Source of the DNA: Stramonita haemastoma | Taxonomy: Eukaryota > Mollusca > Gastropoda > Neogastropoda > Muricidae | Length of the DNA stretch: 64,000 bases | Assembly: GCA_030674155.1 (NCBI GenBank) | Contig: CM060318.1 | Location: 80,831,358 to 80,895,357 of the forward strand | Direction: 5' to 3' | Part shown: positions 13,555 to 24,873 of the stretch, piece after piece | How the letters are laid out: each line of letters starts with the position of its first letter | Position numbering within the stretch: position 1 is the stretch's first letter | The notes under the pieces: model-generated | Told to the model about the DNA's origin: nothing | Database searches by the model: none | What the model saw: only the letters and a program-made list of their open reading frames with translations | Translations under genes and position numbers: made by a program

Positions 13555-13890
13555 TCACTGGAGACAATTCATGATCTCTCTTACCTATCTCCCCCCCCAT
13601 CCCTATCCCTTATCACATCTTAAACCGTTCAAACCTAATGTGACTCTGATCCCAAAACCTTTCCAATTCTATCACACCAGGCCTTTTCTCTTTCTCTTTC
13701 CACACGTACCCACTTCCTATTTCTCCTCTGAAGCCTCGCAAAATTCTATTGCTGCTCCCACTTTATTTGCTCTGAAACCTGTCATCGGGTCCTTTGTCTC
13801 ACACTTCACTCTCGATGTGCCTTGAGTGGGGGTTTGGGGGGACTGTCTCAGCCGCGCTTTTTAGAGAAAAGCAGAAGGAAAAGATGGGAG
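13555..13890 (+). repeat. ~330-bp dispersed repeat, copy 2 of 2
   Basis: This is the partner of 11887-12220 and is clearly diverged from it. It retains the same order of landmarks, including CGCAAAATTCTATTGCTGC, TTTATTTGCTCTGAAACCTG and TCCTTTGTCTCACA. A T/G-rich stretch and a (GT)n tract follow it. Confidence 0.7.
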
Positions 13891-13939
13891 GTGTTAGAGG
13901 AAAGGTTGGAGTCGAAAAATCAATCTAACCCAAGGCTTA

Positions 13940-14083
13940 AGCTTGTTGGTTTTTGTGCAGTTGTTGTTTTTGTTTTTGCAGTTATTGTTTTTGTGTTTTT
14001 GCAGTAATTGTTGTTGTTGTTTTTGCAGAGATTGTTGTTGTTGCTGTTTTTTGCATTTATTGTCGTTGCTATTGTTGATGTTG

Positions 14084-14152
<69 letters not shown>

Positions 14153-14160
14153 GTTTTGTT
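13940..14160. repeat. (TTG)n-like region and (GT)n microsatellite
   Basis: Irregular TTGTTTTTGCAG-type units of about 27-30 bases (13950-14060) lead into a (GT)n tract of about 65 bases (14086-14150). Confidence 0.85.
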
Positions 14161-14199
14161 TAAATTTTTTTTTTACAGTTTAAGTGATGCCAATGATCG

Positions 14200-14520
14200 T
14201 GACAACATTATTGACGATGATAATGATTGGGATGACAACAACGGACGATGACATATGATGAGGATGATGATGATGATGATATTGAATAAATTGTTATCTA
14301 GACACTGGGTTATTTTTTGAAATAGCTACTTAGTTAAATATTTATTAAGACTTTTAATTTAGACTGTTTTCATCTAATGCTCTACTGTGGTACCAGTCTT
14401 TTCTATTAGGTTCCAGTTTTGTTATTTCTAGATCCTTCTGTACATATTTATGATTTTATCCTTTATAATTATGTTTATCAATGTGTTAAAACTTTCTTGA
14501 ATATATTTTGCTTAAATGAC
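14200..14520. other. Unassigned, GAT-rich at its start
   Basis: A short GATGAT tract (14205-14282) is followed by AT-rich sequence with nothing recognisable. Confidence 0.4.
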
Positions 14521-15195
14521 GAAAAACTACTCGAAACCACACAGAACTAGAACACATAGAAAGAACTAACAAGAAAGAAACAGACTAGAGAAAGAAACAA
14601 AGGAGCGAAAAAGAACTAAAGTCGGAAAGGAGAAGAAAAGAAGTGAATCGTGAATGACAAAGCGTGAAAAAAATGAGCGTAAAAGAAAAAAAAGGAAAGA
14701 CTGACGAAAAAACACAGGAAAAGAACGATTTACGAATTTGAATAAAATCAAAAGTAATGGGTATAAGAAGTTTGGAGAAAGTACAGGAAACAAGAATAGG
14801 AGATAAAAAAAAGAAAGAAGAAAAGAATAGGTTGGAGAGAGAAAAACTAAGAAAAAACCTGAAGAAAAACAATAACCGACACAAAACAAAAAAAAAACGA
14901 ACAAAAATCCCAGCAAGATAAAAGAAAAAAAAAGACGAAGAGAAGGAAGTTGAATAGTTTAGAAAGAAAAAAAAAGTAACAAAGAAAAGGCACAAAGAGA
15001 GAAAAAGCATAAGAAAGAAAGAACAAAGAAAAAACCAAAAAAAGCAGAAAAAAATCAAGAAAAAACCCTTACAGATTAGCGAACAATGCCACAAAAAGGT
15101 AACCTTAAAAACTAGACGAGAAAATAGCTCACAGAAAGGGAATATGCAAAGAAGTGGAGAGTTTCTTCTTTCTGCACCACACAAAAAAAAGAAGT
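14521..15195 (-). repeat. A-rich strand-asymmetric block
   Basis: About 670 bases are dominated by A and G on the plus strand (AAAGAAC and AAAGAAAGAA words). On the minus strand this matches the character of the T-rich blocks at 27130, 30440, 34691 and 37180. It may be a degenerate copy of one dispersed family. The minus-strand frame of about 200 codons is F/L-rich low complexity. Confidence 0.5.
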
Positions 15196-15234
15196 GGCTG
15201 TCTATTTTTTCTACACGAAGATTAAAAAATAGAA

Positions 15235-15350
15235 AACCGTTATGTCAGCAGAACTCTTGTGCCTATTACCAGAATCTGCCAGAGTGCCATTTTTGGCACA
15301 GCCTGAATATGAAACGTGACAGTCTGTGATTGTCCTTCCTGCACCCAGCT
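15235..15350 (+). repeat. Dispersed repeat D, copy
   Basis: It contains GTCAGCAGAACTCTTG, then CCAGAATCTGCCAGAG, GGCACAGCCTGAA and AACGTGACAGTC, followed by GATTGTCCTT. The same series recurs at about 17950-18060 and 18585-18690 (plus) and at 29590-29715 (minus). The function and origin are unknown. Confidence 0.6.
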
Positions 15351-15394
15351 CACAGATGGCGGGAGATGAATGGGAGGAGTCGAAATGCATAAAT

Positions 15395-15508
15395 CACACA
15401 TGCATACGCGCGCGCGTACGCACAGACACGCACACACACGCACATACACACATGCACGCGCACGCATGCACGCACGCATGCACGCACACACATGCAATGG
15501 GGGGCAAT
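15395..15508. repeat. CA/CGCA-rich microsatellite
   Basis: This is mixed CACACA and CGCA/TGCA sequence. It directly precedes the SINE-A insertion, and a similar CGCA tract resumes after that element at 15875. Confidence 0.9.
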
Positions 15509-15510
15509 GG

Positions 15511-15874
15511 GGGGCGGATAGCCTAGTGGTCAGAACATTGCGCTGGCAATTTGAAGACCCGGGTTCGAGTCCCGTCGAGGAAATTTTCTTCCTGGAGTTA
15601 ACATCAGTGCTGACTCTACTCTCCCCAAAAAGTTCTTCGGATGAGACTTTAAACCGAGGCCCCGTGTGCGAACGCACGCAGAACATCTTGCGCACACGTT
15701 AATCCTGTTCCGCTTTTCGTAAGAGTAGGCCATCGTGTGCCGGTGGGAACAGATGACAATATTTACAAAACTGCATACACACGGGGACCAGATGAAAAAA
15801 AGCACATGATTGCTTATTCTGTTATCCTCGATATAAAAGAATAAATAAATAAATAAATAAAATAATAATAATAA
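15511..15874 (+). mobile_element. SINE-A, full-length copy
   Basis: This is a tRNA-derived SINE with canonical RNA polymerase III promoter boxes: A box TAGCCTAGTGG at 15519-15529 and B box GGTTCGAGTCC at 15562-15572. The body has a CTGGAGTTAACATCAGTGCT block, a central module (TTCGGATGAGAC with AAACCGAGG, 15635-15660), and the block GAACATCTTGCGCACACG. It continues through TGTTCCGCTTTTCGTAAGAG, ends TTATCCTCGATATAAAAG, and has an (AATA)n tail. At about 360 bp it is one of the two best copies in the window. It is not itself a tRNA gene, since acceptor-stem pairing is absent. Confidence 0.9.
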
Positions 15875-15922
15875 TGCACGCACGCACGCACACGCACGCA
15901 GGCACACACACACACACACACA

Positions 15923-15966
<44 letters not shown>

Positions 15967-15970
15967 CCAT
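15875..15970. repeat. CGCA then (CA)n microsatellite
   Basis: (CGCA)n passes into (CA)n directly after the SINE-A tail and looks like the continuation of the tract at 15395-15508. Confidence 0.9.
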
Positions 15971-16010
15971 CACAACACACACACGCAGGAACACACGCGT
16001 ACACACACAT

Positions 16011-16232
16011 TTTTGGATGAGACTGTAAACCGAGGTCCCGTGTGAACGCACGCTGAACATCTTGCGCACACGTTAAATCCTGTTCCGCTTTTCGTAAGAG
16101 AAGGCCATTGTGTTCCGGTGGGAACAGATGACAATATTTTCACAACTGCATACACACGGGGAGGGGATGAAAAAAAGCACATGAGTGCTTATCACATTAT
16201 CCTCGATATAAAAGAATAAAAAAGAAAAAAAA
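16011..16232 (+). mobile_element. SINE-A, 5'-truncated copy
   Basis: It begins inside the central module (TTGGATGAGACTGTAAACCG) and runs to the ATAAAAGAATAAAAAAG tail. It is very similar to the full copy that ends 140 bases upstream, in the same orientation. Confidence 0.85.
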
Positions 16233-16254
16233 CCACATGCAGATGTTAAAGTAC

Positions 16255-16345
16255 CTCAATTGTGAGCAAAAACTGTCGCATACGCAAAATCTCACACCAG
16301 CGAGTCTCGAAGCTGCAGCCCAGGAAGAGAAAAAAGAAAACAGCC
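16255..16345 (+). mobile_element. SINE-C 3' fragment
   Basis: It contains GTCGCATACGCAAAATCTCA and GAAGCTGCAGCCCAGGAAGA, a diverged match to the 3' end of the 12232 copy and to 21127. Confidence 0.5.
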
Positions 16346-16447
16346 CCAGAGAGAATGACGAAACTTTTCCGTTGCAGTTTTTAATGCCTAGCACAATATT
16401 CGCCGAAGGTGTAGTTCAGTCCTCTCCAAATAATTATGACGTAACCG

Positions 16448-16765
<318 letters not shown>

Positions 16766-16920
16766 TAAATATATATATAAATATATATTATCATATATAC
16801 ACCATAGCTAAAATACATAGATATATACGCCCATTCATACATGCATACTATTACACATAAAGACATTTATATTAAAAAATTCATATGTACATAATCATAT
16901 ATTTATGATTTTATGTATCA

Positions 16921-16921
16921 T

Positions 16922-16984
<63 letters not shown>

Positions 16985-16995
16985 TAATTCTATAT
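16921..16995. repeat. (TA)n microsatellite
   Basis: This TA tract is embedded in AT-rich sequence that itself holds scattered ATATATA words (16760-17000). Confidence 0.9.
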
Positions 16996-16999
16996 ACTT

Positions 17000-17430
17000 A
17001 TATATACCCAACCACCAAAAAAAAAAAGTCTAAGCTTTTTTCAGTTGAAAGGGAATATATATCCGTTTTCTTTGTAACTAAAAAAGGGGGTGGGTGTGAG
17101 AAACAATTCTTGCCTCTGACGTCATAGCTAGCCCCACACCTCAGGAGGATCAGACATACAGCCTCTTCCTTCCCGTATTTTTACCTCCCCACATCAAAGA
17201 AGGCAAGAAATCATGAAGGGGCATTGGAGAAGGCGGGCAAGAGGAGGAAAGAAGCCATAAAATAATGCAAATGTGAGATAAAGACAAAAGGAAATAAACC
17301 AAGTGCCACTGCACAGAAGAAAATGCTTCAAAAGGAAAAGGGAAGAAATGTAATAAAACAAAGAGAAAAATAATACAAAGTCAGAGGAAACAAATTGTGC
17401 AGGATGGAAGAAAATACAAAGGCTGAAAAC
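17000..17430. other. Unassigned
   Basis: This is ordinary-complexity sequence, A-rich towards its end. I see no supported gene. Confidence 0.35.
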
Positions 17431-17790
<360 letters not shown>

Positions 17791-17794
17791 AAAC

Positions 17795-18135
17795 CAGCAC
17801 AAACCCCAAAGTAAAGAATGTGACCAACATCCCAAAGAAACAGAGAGCCAAAGGAAAAACTTGACCAAACTCATAAAATCCTTTCCTTTAAAAATAACAA
17901 GCAAGCAAAACAGCCTTCCCCAATACAAGATGCAGACGACTTTAGATCTGAGGGCAGCAGACTCTGGAATGCTCACTTCTGGAATCTGCGGCACGTGCTG
18001 TTCTGCACGGCCTGAAGTCCAGAACGTGACAGCGTTAGTTGTTCTTTTTGCCTGTGTAGCAGAAAAAAAAGATGGACTGAGGGCAAAGATGGGGGAAGGG
18101 GCATAGAGAAGAGTGTGTCAAGGTTGGGGAAAGAG
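17795..18135 (+). repeat. Tandem duplication, first unit (contains repeat D)
   Basis: AGTAAAGAATGTGACCAACA begins a segment that recurs 639 bases later, at 18449. Shared parts are CAAACTCATAAA with CCTTTCC, AAGCAAGCAAG, GATGCAGA with AGATCTGAGGGCAGCAGACT, the repeat D core, and the AGGAGAT/GGGGAA end. Both units are preceded by CAGA-type microsatellite, so the microsatellite was probably part of the duplicated segment. Confidence 0.75.
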
Positions 18136-18434
18136 GAGATAAGTTGGAGAAATAATAAAAGATTGTTATGGTAAATCATGGTGGAAGGGGGGTGGGGTGG
18201 GGGTACAGGAGAAAGGGTTTATGCCTGGAGCTAGAGTGGGGAATACAAAGACTGCTGTTGGAGCTAAAGCTGCACAAATTTATTTATTTATTTACTTTAG
18301 ACAGCCTGACAGTTGGAGAGATAGACAGACAGAAGATAGACAGAAAAACAGTCAGACACGGGGAGAGAGAGACAGAGACAGAGGCATAGAGACAAAGAGA
18401 AAGAAACAGACATCGAAATAAAATCAAAATCAGC
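18136..18434. other. Spacer of the tandem duplication
   Basis: G-rich sequence (18180-18240) is followed by a TTTA repeat and by CAGA-type simple sequence (18318-18415) that leads into the second unit. Confidence 0.5.
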
Positions 18435-18760
18435 ATAAAGACAAAAAGTAAAGAATGTGACCAACATCCAAAAGAAGCAGAGACAAATGGCAAACTTGAC
18501 CCAACTCATAAACCCTTCCCTTGAAAGAAGCAAGCAAGCTAAACCCTCATTGGTCTATCCAAGATGCAGATAGCTTCAGATCTGAGGGCAGCAGACTCTT
18601 GAATGCTCACATATGGAATCGGTAGCACATCCTGCTCTGCACGACCTAAAGTACAAAACGTGACATCTCTGGTTGTTTTTTTCTCCTTGTGTAGGAGAAA
18701 AAAGTGGAGGGAAAGAAGATGGGCGAGGGAGGAGAGATCTAGGAGCTTTTGGATGGGGAA
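18435..18760 (+). repeat. Tandem duplication, second unit
   Basis: This is the diverged second copy of 17795-18135. Landmarks are GTAAAGAATGTGACCAACAT, AGATCTGAGGGCAGCAGACT, CTGCTCTGCACGACC and AACGTGACATC. Confidence 0.75.
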
Positions 18761-18915
18761 GGGAGAGGTAAGGTAGGGGAAACAACATATATTTTTTGTG
18801 TGAAAAAAGGAAAGGGGAGAGGGAGGAGGGAAAGAATGGGGTAATGCCTAGGGGTAGGGTGGTGGACAATCGTATTGAGGTTGATGTGAAGTTTCTGCTG
18901 CTGCTGTAGGTTGGT

Positions 18916-19105
18916 TTATGTGTGTGTGTGTGTATTGTGTGTGTGTGTGTGTGTGTGTGTGTGGGGGGGGGGTTATGTGTGTGCGCGCGCGCGCACATGC
19001 GTGCATGTTTATGCATAAGTGTGTCTATGTGCGCCTCTGTGTGTGCGCGTGTGTGTGTGTGTGCATGTGTACGTGCATGTGTGTATGCACACATGTCCAT
19101 GCCTA
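18916..19105. repeat. (GT)n / GC-alternating microsatellite
   Basis: GT tracts are interrupted by a G run and by GCGCGCGCGC and GTGCATGT words. The alternating purine-pyrimidine character continues throughout. Confidence 0.9.
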
Positions 19106-19358
19106 TATGAACCTGTCTTAAAACGGTCTATCATCATAACAATTTTGACACTAAGTCATGTATCTTCTGGAGTTCAATATTGTTCCTTGTTGCTTTTGAT
19201 GTTAGATCAATACATGTTTCATTTATAGCATAGGCATACGCAAAAAATACAGATACCCAGGCACATGCATAGAAACATCCAAAACCCAAGACCCGCAAAA
19301 CTTTCTGAATATCAAACTCCAACGCTTTACATAAGAGCACTCTGTTGATGTTTTACAG

Positions 19359-19463
19359 CAGAAAGGAGCAAACATTGCACAATTCTCAGAGCTGCCAGTG
19401 GACCAACAGCCGAGTTTATACATGCTTCCCTGACACAGGGGTCAACAGGCAGTGCCCATGCAG
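19359..19463 (+). other. Candidate internal coding exon
   Basis: A pyrimidine-rich tract ending TTTTACAG (to 19358) precedes 105 bases that end at a good donor, CAG/GTCAGT. The length is 35 codons, so the exon would be phase-symmetric. One frame is open throughout and encodes a Cys-rich stretch including SCQWTNSRVYTCFPDTG and QCPCR, with even amino-acid composition unlike the repeat frames around it. I do not recognise the domain. No neighbouring exon is visible, so it could be chance or a pseudogene. Confidence 0.35.
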
Positions 19464-19610
19464 GTCAGTCATTCATTTCTTGTCTTACAAACTTCTAGCC
19501 ATAGCAGACCTATTGATCAACGAAATGTGTATGTGTTTTAAACTTGCGCACATGAGGTGATGCATACATATTCACTCAGAACCTCGATATAATAGTGTCT
19601 CATCCAAAAA

Positions 19611-19868
19611 ATGCTTTATTTATTTATTCATTTATTTGTGTGTTTATTTCTTTATTTTTTTATATTGAGGAAAATGGAATAAGCACTCATGTACTTTTTT
19701 ACAATCAGTCCCCGTGTGTATGCAGCTTTTGTAAATCTTGTCATCTGTTCGCTCCGGCACACAATGGCCTACTCTTACGAAAAGCGGAACAGGATTTAAC
19801 GTGTGCGCAAGATGTTCTGCGTGCGTTGGCACACGGGGCCTCGGTTTATAGTTTCCTCCGAAGGACAT
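19611..19868 (-). mobile_element. SINE-A, 5'-truncated copy
   Basis: The plus strand reads the tail first (TTTATTTATTTATTCATTTA), then GAATAAGCACTCATG, CCCCGTGTGTATGCAG, CTTACGAAAAGCGGAACAGG and the central module as far as TCCGAAGGAC. The tRNA head is missing. Confidence 0.85.
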
Positions 19869-21126
19869 ATAGAATAATGGAGACATGAACAGTAGTAAAT
19901 CAGACACAAAAGAAGAAAAAGAATCATCTTTTCGTGTGGCACAACGGTTATTCAACCCTCTTACCTTCAAATCACAGTTCTGATGCTCTTACGACACAAG
20001 CACCCCGCCCACACTCTGTCCACTACCGAAGAAAGAGCAATAAAAATACTCCACATAATGCAGTTTCAACACAAGAATGTCCACACTGTATATTTTTGGA
20101 AATTCTGACTCTGTGTTTCAACTTTCTAGACAGCATTACTCTGTGGAAAATAGCGTGAAAGTGAATTCGTCACATGCTGCAGAACATACACAACTCTGTT
20201 GTAACAACGGTGTCATGTTAAAACGAGAAAACACAACGAAAAAAATGAAATCACAACACAGAAAAGAATAGAATGAATTTAGCAGGAGAAGGAGAGAAGA
20301 AAACTGTAACAAGAGAGAACTACAGACAAATTGGAAAGGCCTGAAAGAAATGGACAACAGAGGAAACAAAACAAATCAAAACGAAAGCCTGAAGGTAGAA
20401 GGAAAAGGGTTGTGGGAGAAGGAAGGCAAACCGAGTTTAAAAAAGAAAAGATGAAGAACCCCTGACGAATGCAAGGGAAAAAAATCCCTACCAGACAGAT
20501 AAGCAGACATACCGAAAGATGAAGGTAAACACAGAGAACAACAAAAGCCAATGAGCAAACAAAATGAACAAATAAGTGAATAATGTCACAAAAGAAACAA
20601 GCACATCATAAAAATGAATAGTCAAACATGTAGATAAACAGAGCAATCAATCAATGATCGGAAATTTATCTGCAAATTAAAACCCTTGGTAAAAATACAA
20701 GAAAACCTATTCTTTCGTATTTCTCGCTAGCAAACAAGCCAACTGTGTGAGCTACACCATGTCTGATACCATGCCATTGAAAAATCACAACATCACACAA
20801 ATAAAACTTGACAAAAAAAAAACAAATCGATTTTTTAAAGTTAAAATACTCCTACCCCCAAGATGGGTAAAAATGGTCATGAAAGAAAAACATTTGTAAA
20901 AATCACCTATTGTAATTATATAAAACGTGGATGGATTGGTCTACAATAGCATTTCAATATTGTCCACGCGTGAAGGGCAAACAGCCAATCTTCTTATTTT
21001 GGCACAAGACATATACATCACATGAACTCAACTGTCTTTGCTTTTACCTTGTCAGTGACAAGTAGGGCAGTTTAAACAAAACTTTGATTCCCGAAATATG
21101 AGGGTGGCTACACTAATGGCAGGTAA
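19869..21126. other. Unassigned, A-rich in the middle
   Basis: This is ordinary-complexity sequence. From about 20215 to 20700 it is A-rich. I see no recognisable element, exon or gene. Confidence 0.35.
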
Positions 21127-21200
21127 AAGCCGTTGCATACGCAAAAAATCTCACCATTGGTGAACCTTGGAGCTGTAGCTGAGGAACGAAAAAGACCCCC
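21127..21200 (+). mobile_element. SINE-C 3' fragment
   Basis: GTTGCATACGCAAAAAATCT, then CACCATTGGTGAACCTTGGA and GCTGAGGAAC, match the 3' end of the 12232 copy. A CA microsatellite follows. Confidence 0.65.
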
Positions 21201-21204
21201 TCCC

Positions 21205-21252
21205 TCCACACACACAGAGACCCCCCCAACACACACACACAGAGACCCCCCC

Positions 21253-21291
<39 letters not shown>

Positions 21292-21325
21292 CCACACACA
21301 CACACACACACCACACCACACACAA
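21205..21325. repeat. (CA)n with CACAGAGACCCCCCCAA units
   Basis: Three ACAGAGACCCCC-type units precede (CA)n. The array is a small higher-order repeat. Confidence 0.85.
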
Positions 21326-21433
21326 ATTAAAAAAACCACAAGAAAACAAAAACAAAACAAACAAACAAAAAAACCTCAAATCAAGCAAAAAAGAAGTTCC
21401 TTAATGAGCATCACCTCAAATCATTTTTTTTTT

Positions 21434-21492
21434 GGAAATAATATTTATACGATTGTGAATGTTTAAATCACAATCGTAGTAATATTATTTCC
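21434..21492. repeat. 59-nt near-perfect inverted repeat (hairpin)
   Basis: The arms are 21434-21458 and 21468-21492, 25 bases each with two mismatches, separated by a 9-base loop (ATGTTTAAA). The arm ends are GGAAATAATATT and AATATTATTTCC. A poly(T) before and CCAAAA after could add weak pairing. It could be a MITE remnant, a cruciform site or a short RNA hairpin. Nothing else decides between these. Confidence 0.85.
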
Positions 21493-21499
21493 CCAAAAC

Positions 21500-21940
21500 T
21501 TTTTTCTGAACGGTTAAAAAATCCCAATCTCTTCTTTACTTTTCTAACTTAAAGACGCAACCATGCTATGTCTGTCTTTATCCTCCATCCAGCTCTTTTT
21601 CGTATGACGATACGAGTCAACAATCACCACTACGCTAGCCTCCTCCTACCTCACCCCCACCCCTCCCAGTCCCTTTTATCCCCACTGTACAGCCTCCAGG
21701 GGCATAAAACATCCGCTGCAGTCCACAATGCTTTTAAAGAAAAGCTGCTTTTAGAAAATAAAACAACTTGGGGGCAAAATCCCTAGATATGGAGATCGGG
21801 ACTGGGGGATTGAAAGATGAAAAATGGAAGCGAGTGTTATTCTTGTGGCGATGCTTGCTCAGGCAAGTAATGTAGGGCTTCTATCAGGTGTTTTCTTTCC
21901 TTTTTGCATTCTGGCTTTTTGTTTTATTTGTTTTTTTTAG
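21500..21940. other. Unassigned
   Basis: This is ordinary-complexity sequence with no supported gene. Confidence 0.35.
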
Positions 21941-21944
21941 TGAT

Positions 21945-21991
21945 TGGTTGGTTGGTGGTGGGTGGTGTGGTGGTGGTGTGGTGTGGTGGTG

Positions 21992-22026
<35 letters not shown>

Positions 22027-22061
22027 TGTGTGTCTGTGTGTGTGTGTGTGTGTGTGTGTCT

Positions 22062-22099
<38 letters not shown>

Positions 22100-22125
22100 T
22101 GCGTGCGTGCGTGTGTGTGTGCGTC
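21945..22125. repeat. GGTGGT and (GT)n microsatellite
   Basis: GTGGTGGTGT-type G-rich units (21945-21990) are followed by GT repeats with ATGT and CTGT variants. Confidence 0.95.
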
Positions 22126-22960
22126 AAAGATGAAAATGTTCGCTTCTGATATAACAAATTTAAAGCAAAGTAACCTGTGGCGAATCATACGCCATAGTAC
22201 TGAAAAATCGAAAACAAAACCCGAACATTATAATATAAAGCTTTGGTGACAGCACTGGAGGCCCCTTTCTCCATAAAGACAGCTTACTTTGCACAGTCAG
22301 CCTTGTGAATTTTGACATGTGAGTGTTTCAATATTTGTTCCTAATATCTTCACACGTTATATTGTCAAAAGTGTCACTTTTGTCAACCAAAAAATCAATA
22401 TATTGTTTTCAACAATTTTTTCTGAAAAGTTTTCATAGCTGTATGTTTTGCTAGACTTCAGCCATCACCATCATCTACTGGAAGTGTTATTTCAGGATAA
22501 TAATAAAAAAAAATCGTAAAAATTCTTATCTCTGGAACATGACAATAGTCACACTCACAGAAAGATGTTACTGCAGAGTGGAAGGAAAAGCTGTTAAAAG
22601 TTTTTTTGTGTGTGTGCATTATACACTAAGTTGCATTTTACAATATCATGAAAAGAAGAGTTTGAAACCAAACACAGAGAAAAAAAAACACGTGAAATAT
22701 TCCACGCAACATTGTCAGATAATACCTGAGACACGCAGTCACTCTGCTGCTTATTGTCAGCACAATGCTTATCCCGTCCTTAATCCACTAATCGTCGGAG
22801 GACAGACTGCCAGCAATGCCATGAAAGAAACTTCCTTTTGTGTAGCACCGGCGGGTAATCTTTTACTGCAAGTTCTTATGTTGGCAATTCTGTAGTTTTA
22901 CACAACAAGCGCTGACGCACACATGCTTTTAGACAGACAATATCATCGCCCCTCCCCTTC
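22126..22960. other. Unassigned; one open frame of 118 codons
   Basis: A plus-strand frame at 22539-22895 is not made of simple repeats, but I recognise no domain and see no splice context. It is most likely chance. The rest is AT-rich. Confidence 0.3.
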
Positions 22961-22962
22961 TC

Positions 22963-23092
22963 CACACGCACGCACGCACGCACGCACACTTACACACACG
23001 CACATACATACATACATACATACATACATACATACATACATACATACATACATACATACATACATACATACATACATACATACATACACACA
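22963..23092. repeat. (CGCA)n and (CATA)n microsatellite
   Basis: CGCACGCA units are followed by about 24 CATA units and a few CA units, ending at the first base of a SINE-A. Confidence 0.95.
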
Positions 23093-23093
23093 C

Positions 23094-23438
23094 GGGACGG
23101 GATAGCCTAGTGGTCACAACATTGACCTCGGAATTTGACGACCCGAGTTCCATTCCCGGTCGAGAAGATTTTTCTCCTGGAGTTAACGTCAGTGCTGACT
23201 CCACTCTCCCCAAAGTCCTTCGGATGAGACTATAAACCGAGGCCCCATGTGTGAACGCACGCAGAACATCTTGCACACATGTTAAATCCTGTTCCGCTTT
23301 TCGTAAGAGTAGGCCATCGTGTGCCGGTGGGAACAGATGACATTTACAAAACTGCATCCACACGGGGACTGGATGCAAAAAAGCACATGAGTGCTTATCC
23401 CATTATCCTCGATATAAAAGAATAAATAAATAAATAAA
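23094..23438 (+). mobile_element. SINE-A, full-length copy
   Basis: A box TAGCCTAGTGG is at 23103-23113. The B box AGTTCCATTCC (23146-23156) differs from the consensus GGTTCGANTCC, so its promoter is probably weakened. The body matches the 15511 copy to the (AATA)n tail. Microsatellites abut it on both sides, which hides any target-site duplication. Confidence 0.9.
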
Positions 23439-23439
23439 C

Positions 23440-23542
23440 ACACATATATACGCGCGCACACACACGCACGCACGCACGCTCAGGGACATACACACACACA
23501 CACACACAGACACACACAGACACAGGCACACACACACACACA

Positions 23543-23601
<59 letters not shown>

Positions 23602-23645
23602 CACACGCGCGCGCACACACACATAGACACACACGCATACACACA

Positions 23646-23686
<41 letters not shown>

Positions 23687-23740
23687 GCACACGCACGCAC
23701 GCACGCACACGCACACACGTACACACACACACACAACCAC
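23440..23740. repeat. (CA)n / (CGCA)n microsatellite
   Basis: About 300 bases of CA repeats carry CGCA, CAGA and CGCGCG interruptions and start at the SINE-A tail. Confidence 0.95.
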
Positions 23741-24138
23741 TCAGACAGCCCCCTGCTCACCCCCTTCCCTCCCTCTACATAATCGTATTCTCCAGAACCT
23801 TAGCGAGCATCACCACGACAAGAACTATCCTGCATCCAGTCCACTTCACAGTCCCTTACTCCCTGTGTCCATATCTGGGGACTGAGCCCCTGTCCTTTTT
23901 TTTTAAAAGCATCTTTTCTTATAGAGCATGGTGGATCCCCAGAGAGCCTGTCTCTATGCCTCAGGGGGACGATGGGGACTGGGGTGATGGTGGTGGTGGT
24001 AGTGGGGCCCCGGTATTAGTGACGTCAAGATAGTGGTGACGTTAAAAGAGTCATAGCATGCATTTTTCATGGAGGAGAGAGGGCATCAGACTGGCTGTCT
24101 ATTTGCTTCGTTATTTTTCACACAATTTGAGAGAATAA
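23741..24138. other. Unassigned
   Basis: This is ordinary-complexity sequence. A GGTGATGGTGGTGG tract occurs at about 23978. No gene is supported. Confidence 0.35.
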
Positions 24139-24139
24139 T

Positions 24140-24151
24140 ATGAGAGAGAGT

Positions 24152-24219
<68 letters not shown>

Positions 24220-24313
24220 ACAAGCACATTTAAACACACAATAACAAAATCTTGCCATGTATACATACATACATACATACATACATACATACATACATAC
24301 ATACATACATACA
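24140..24313. repeat. (GA)n and (CATA)n microsatellites
   Basis: (GA)n at 24140-24218 is followed 40 bases later by (CATA)n at 24259-24313. Confidence 0.95.
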
Positions 24314-24792
24314 AAATTCATACCCACCCCTTCTACTCCTTTACAAAGAACAACAGCATCGAATGCATTTACACATGAATACTCAAGCGAACTAGCAAAA
24401 CATTCTGTACATGTGAAATATGATCTATTTTCTGCTTTGATATTGTTTTTCCTGTTTGGGGGGTTGGCAAGTAGGGGGCATTAAAAGTGGAACAAAATTT
24501 CCCGCTTTCTTCTGGTTGATATGATTTTCTGAAACAACATGCAGTGAAGCTGATATTGTACAGGGGGATTCGGTAGCCTAAAATAGCTTTTTTAAAATAT
24601 TGTTTTATCTTTCCTGACCTGCCTGTCTGTCGGTTTGTTCGTTTGCGTGTCTGTCTGTCCGTATTTATATCTGTTCATGTTCCTGTCATCCTTCCCTTTA
24701 TCCTCAGGCATGGATTATTTTCTCTGTTTATTTGCTTGTCTGGTTCTGTCTGTCTCTTTTTCTTTCTTTCTTCGCCTTGAAAGTTTCCTTCT

Positions 24793-24794
<2 letters not shown>
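24314..24794. other. Unassigned
   Basis: This is ordinary-complexity sequence that becomes T/C-rich with CTGT words from 24620. No gene is supported. Confidence 0.35.

Positions 24795-24873
<79 letters not shown>

Noticed and set aside
11887..13890. Protein-coding exons in the 330-bp repeat pair
   Set aside because: The two copies differ by frame-changing indels and share no conserved reading frame.
14585..15184. Minus-strand frame of 199 codons as a membrane protein
   Set aside because: The F/L/S richness follows directly from the T-rich composition of that strand.
15519..15585. Functional tRNA gene at the SINE-A head
   Set aside because: A and B boxes are present but no acceptor-stem pairing or anticodon arm can be drawn, and the sequence is the head of a repeated element.
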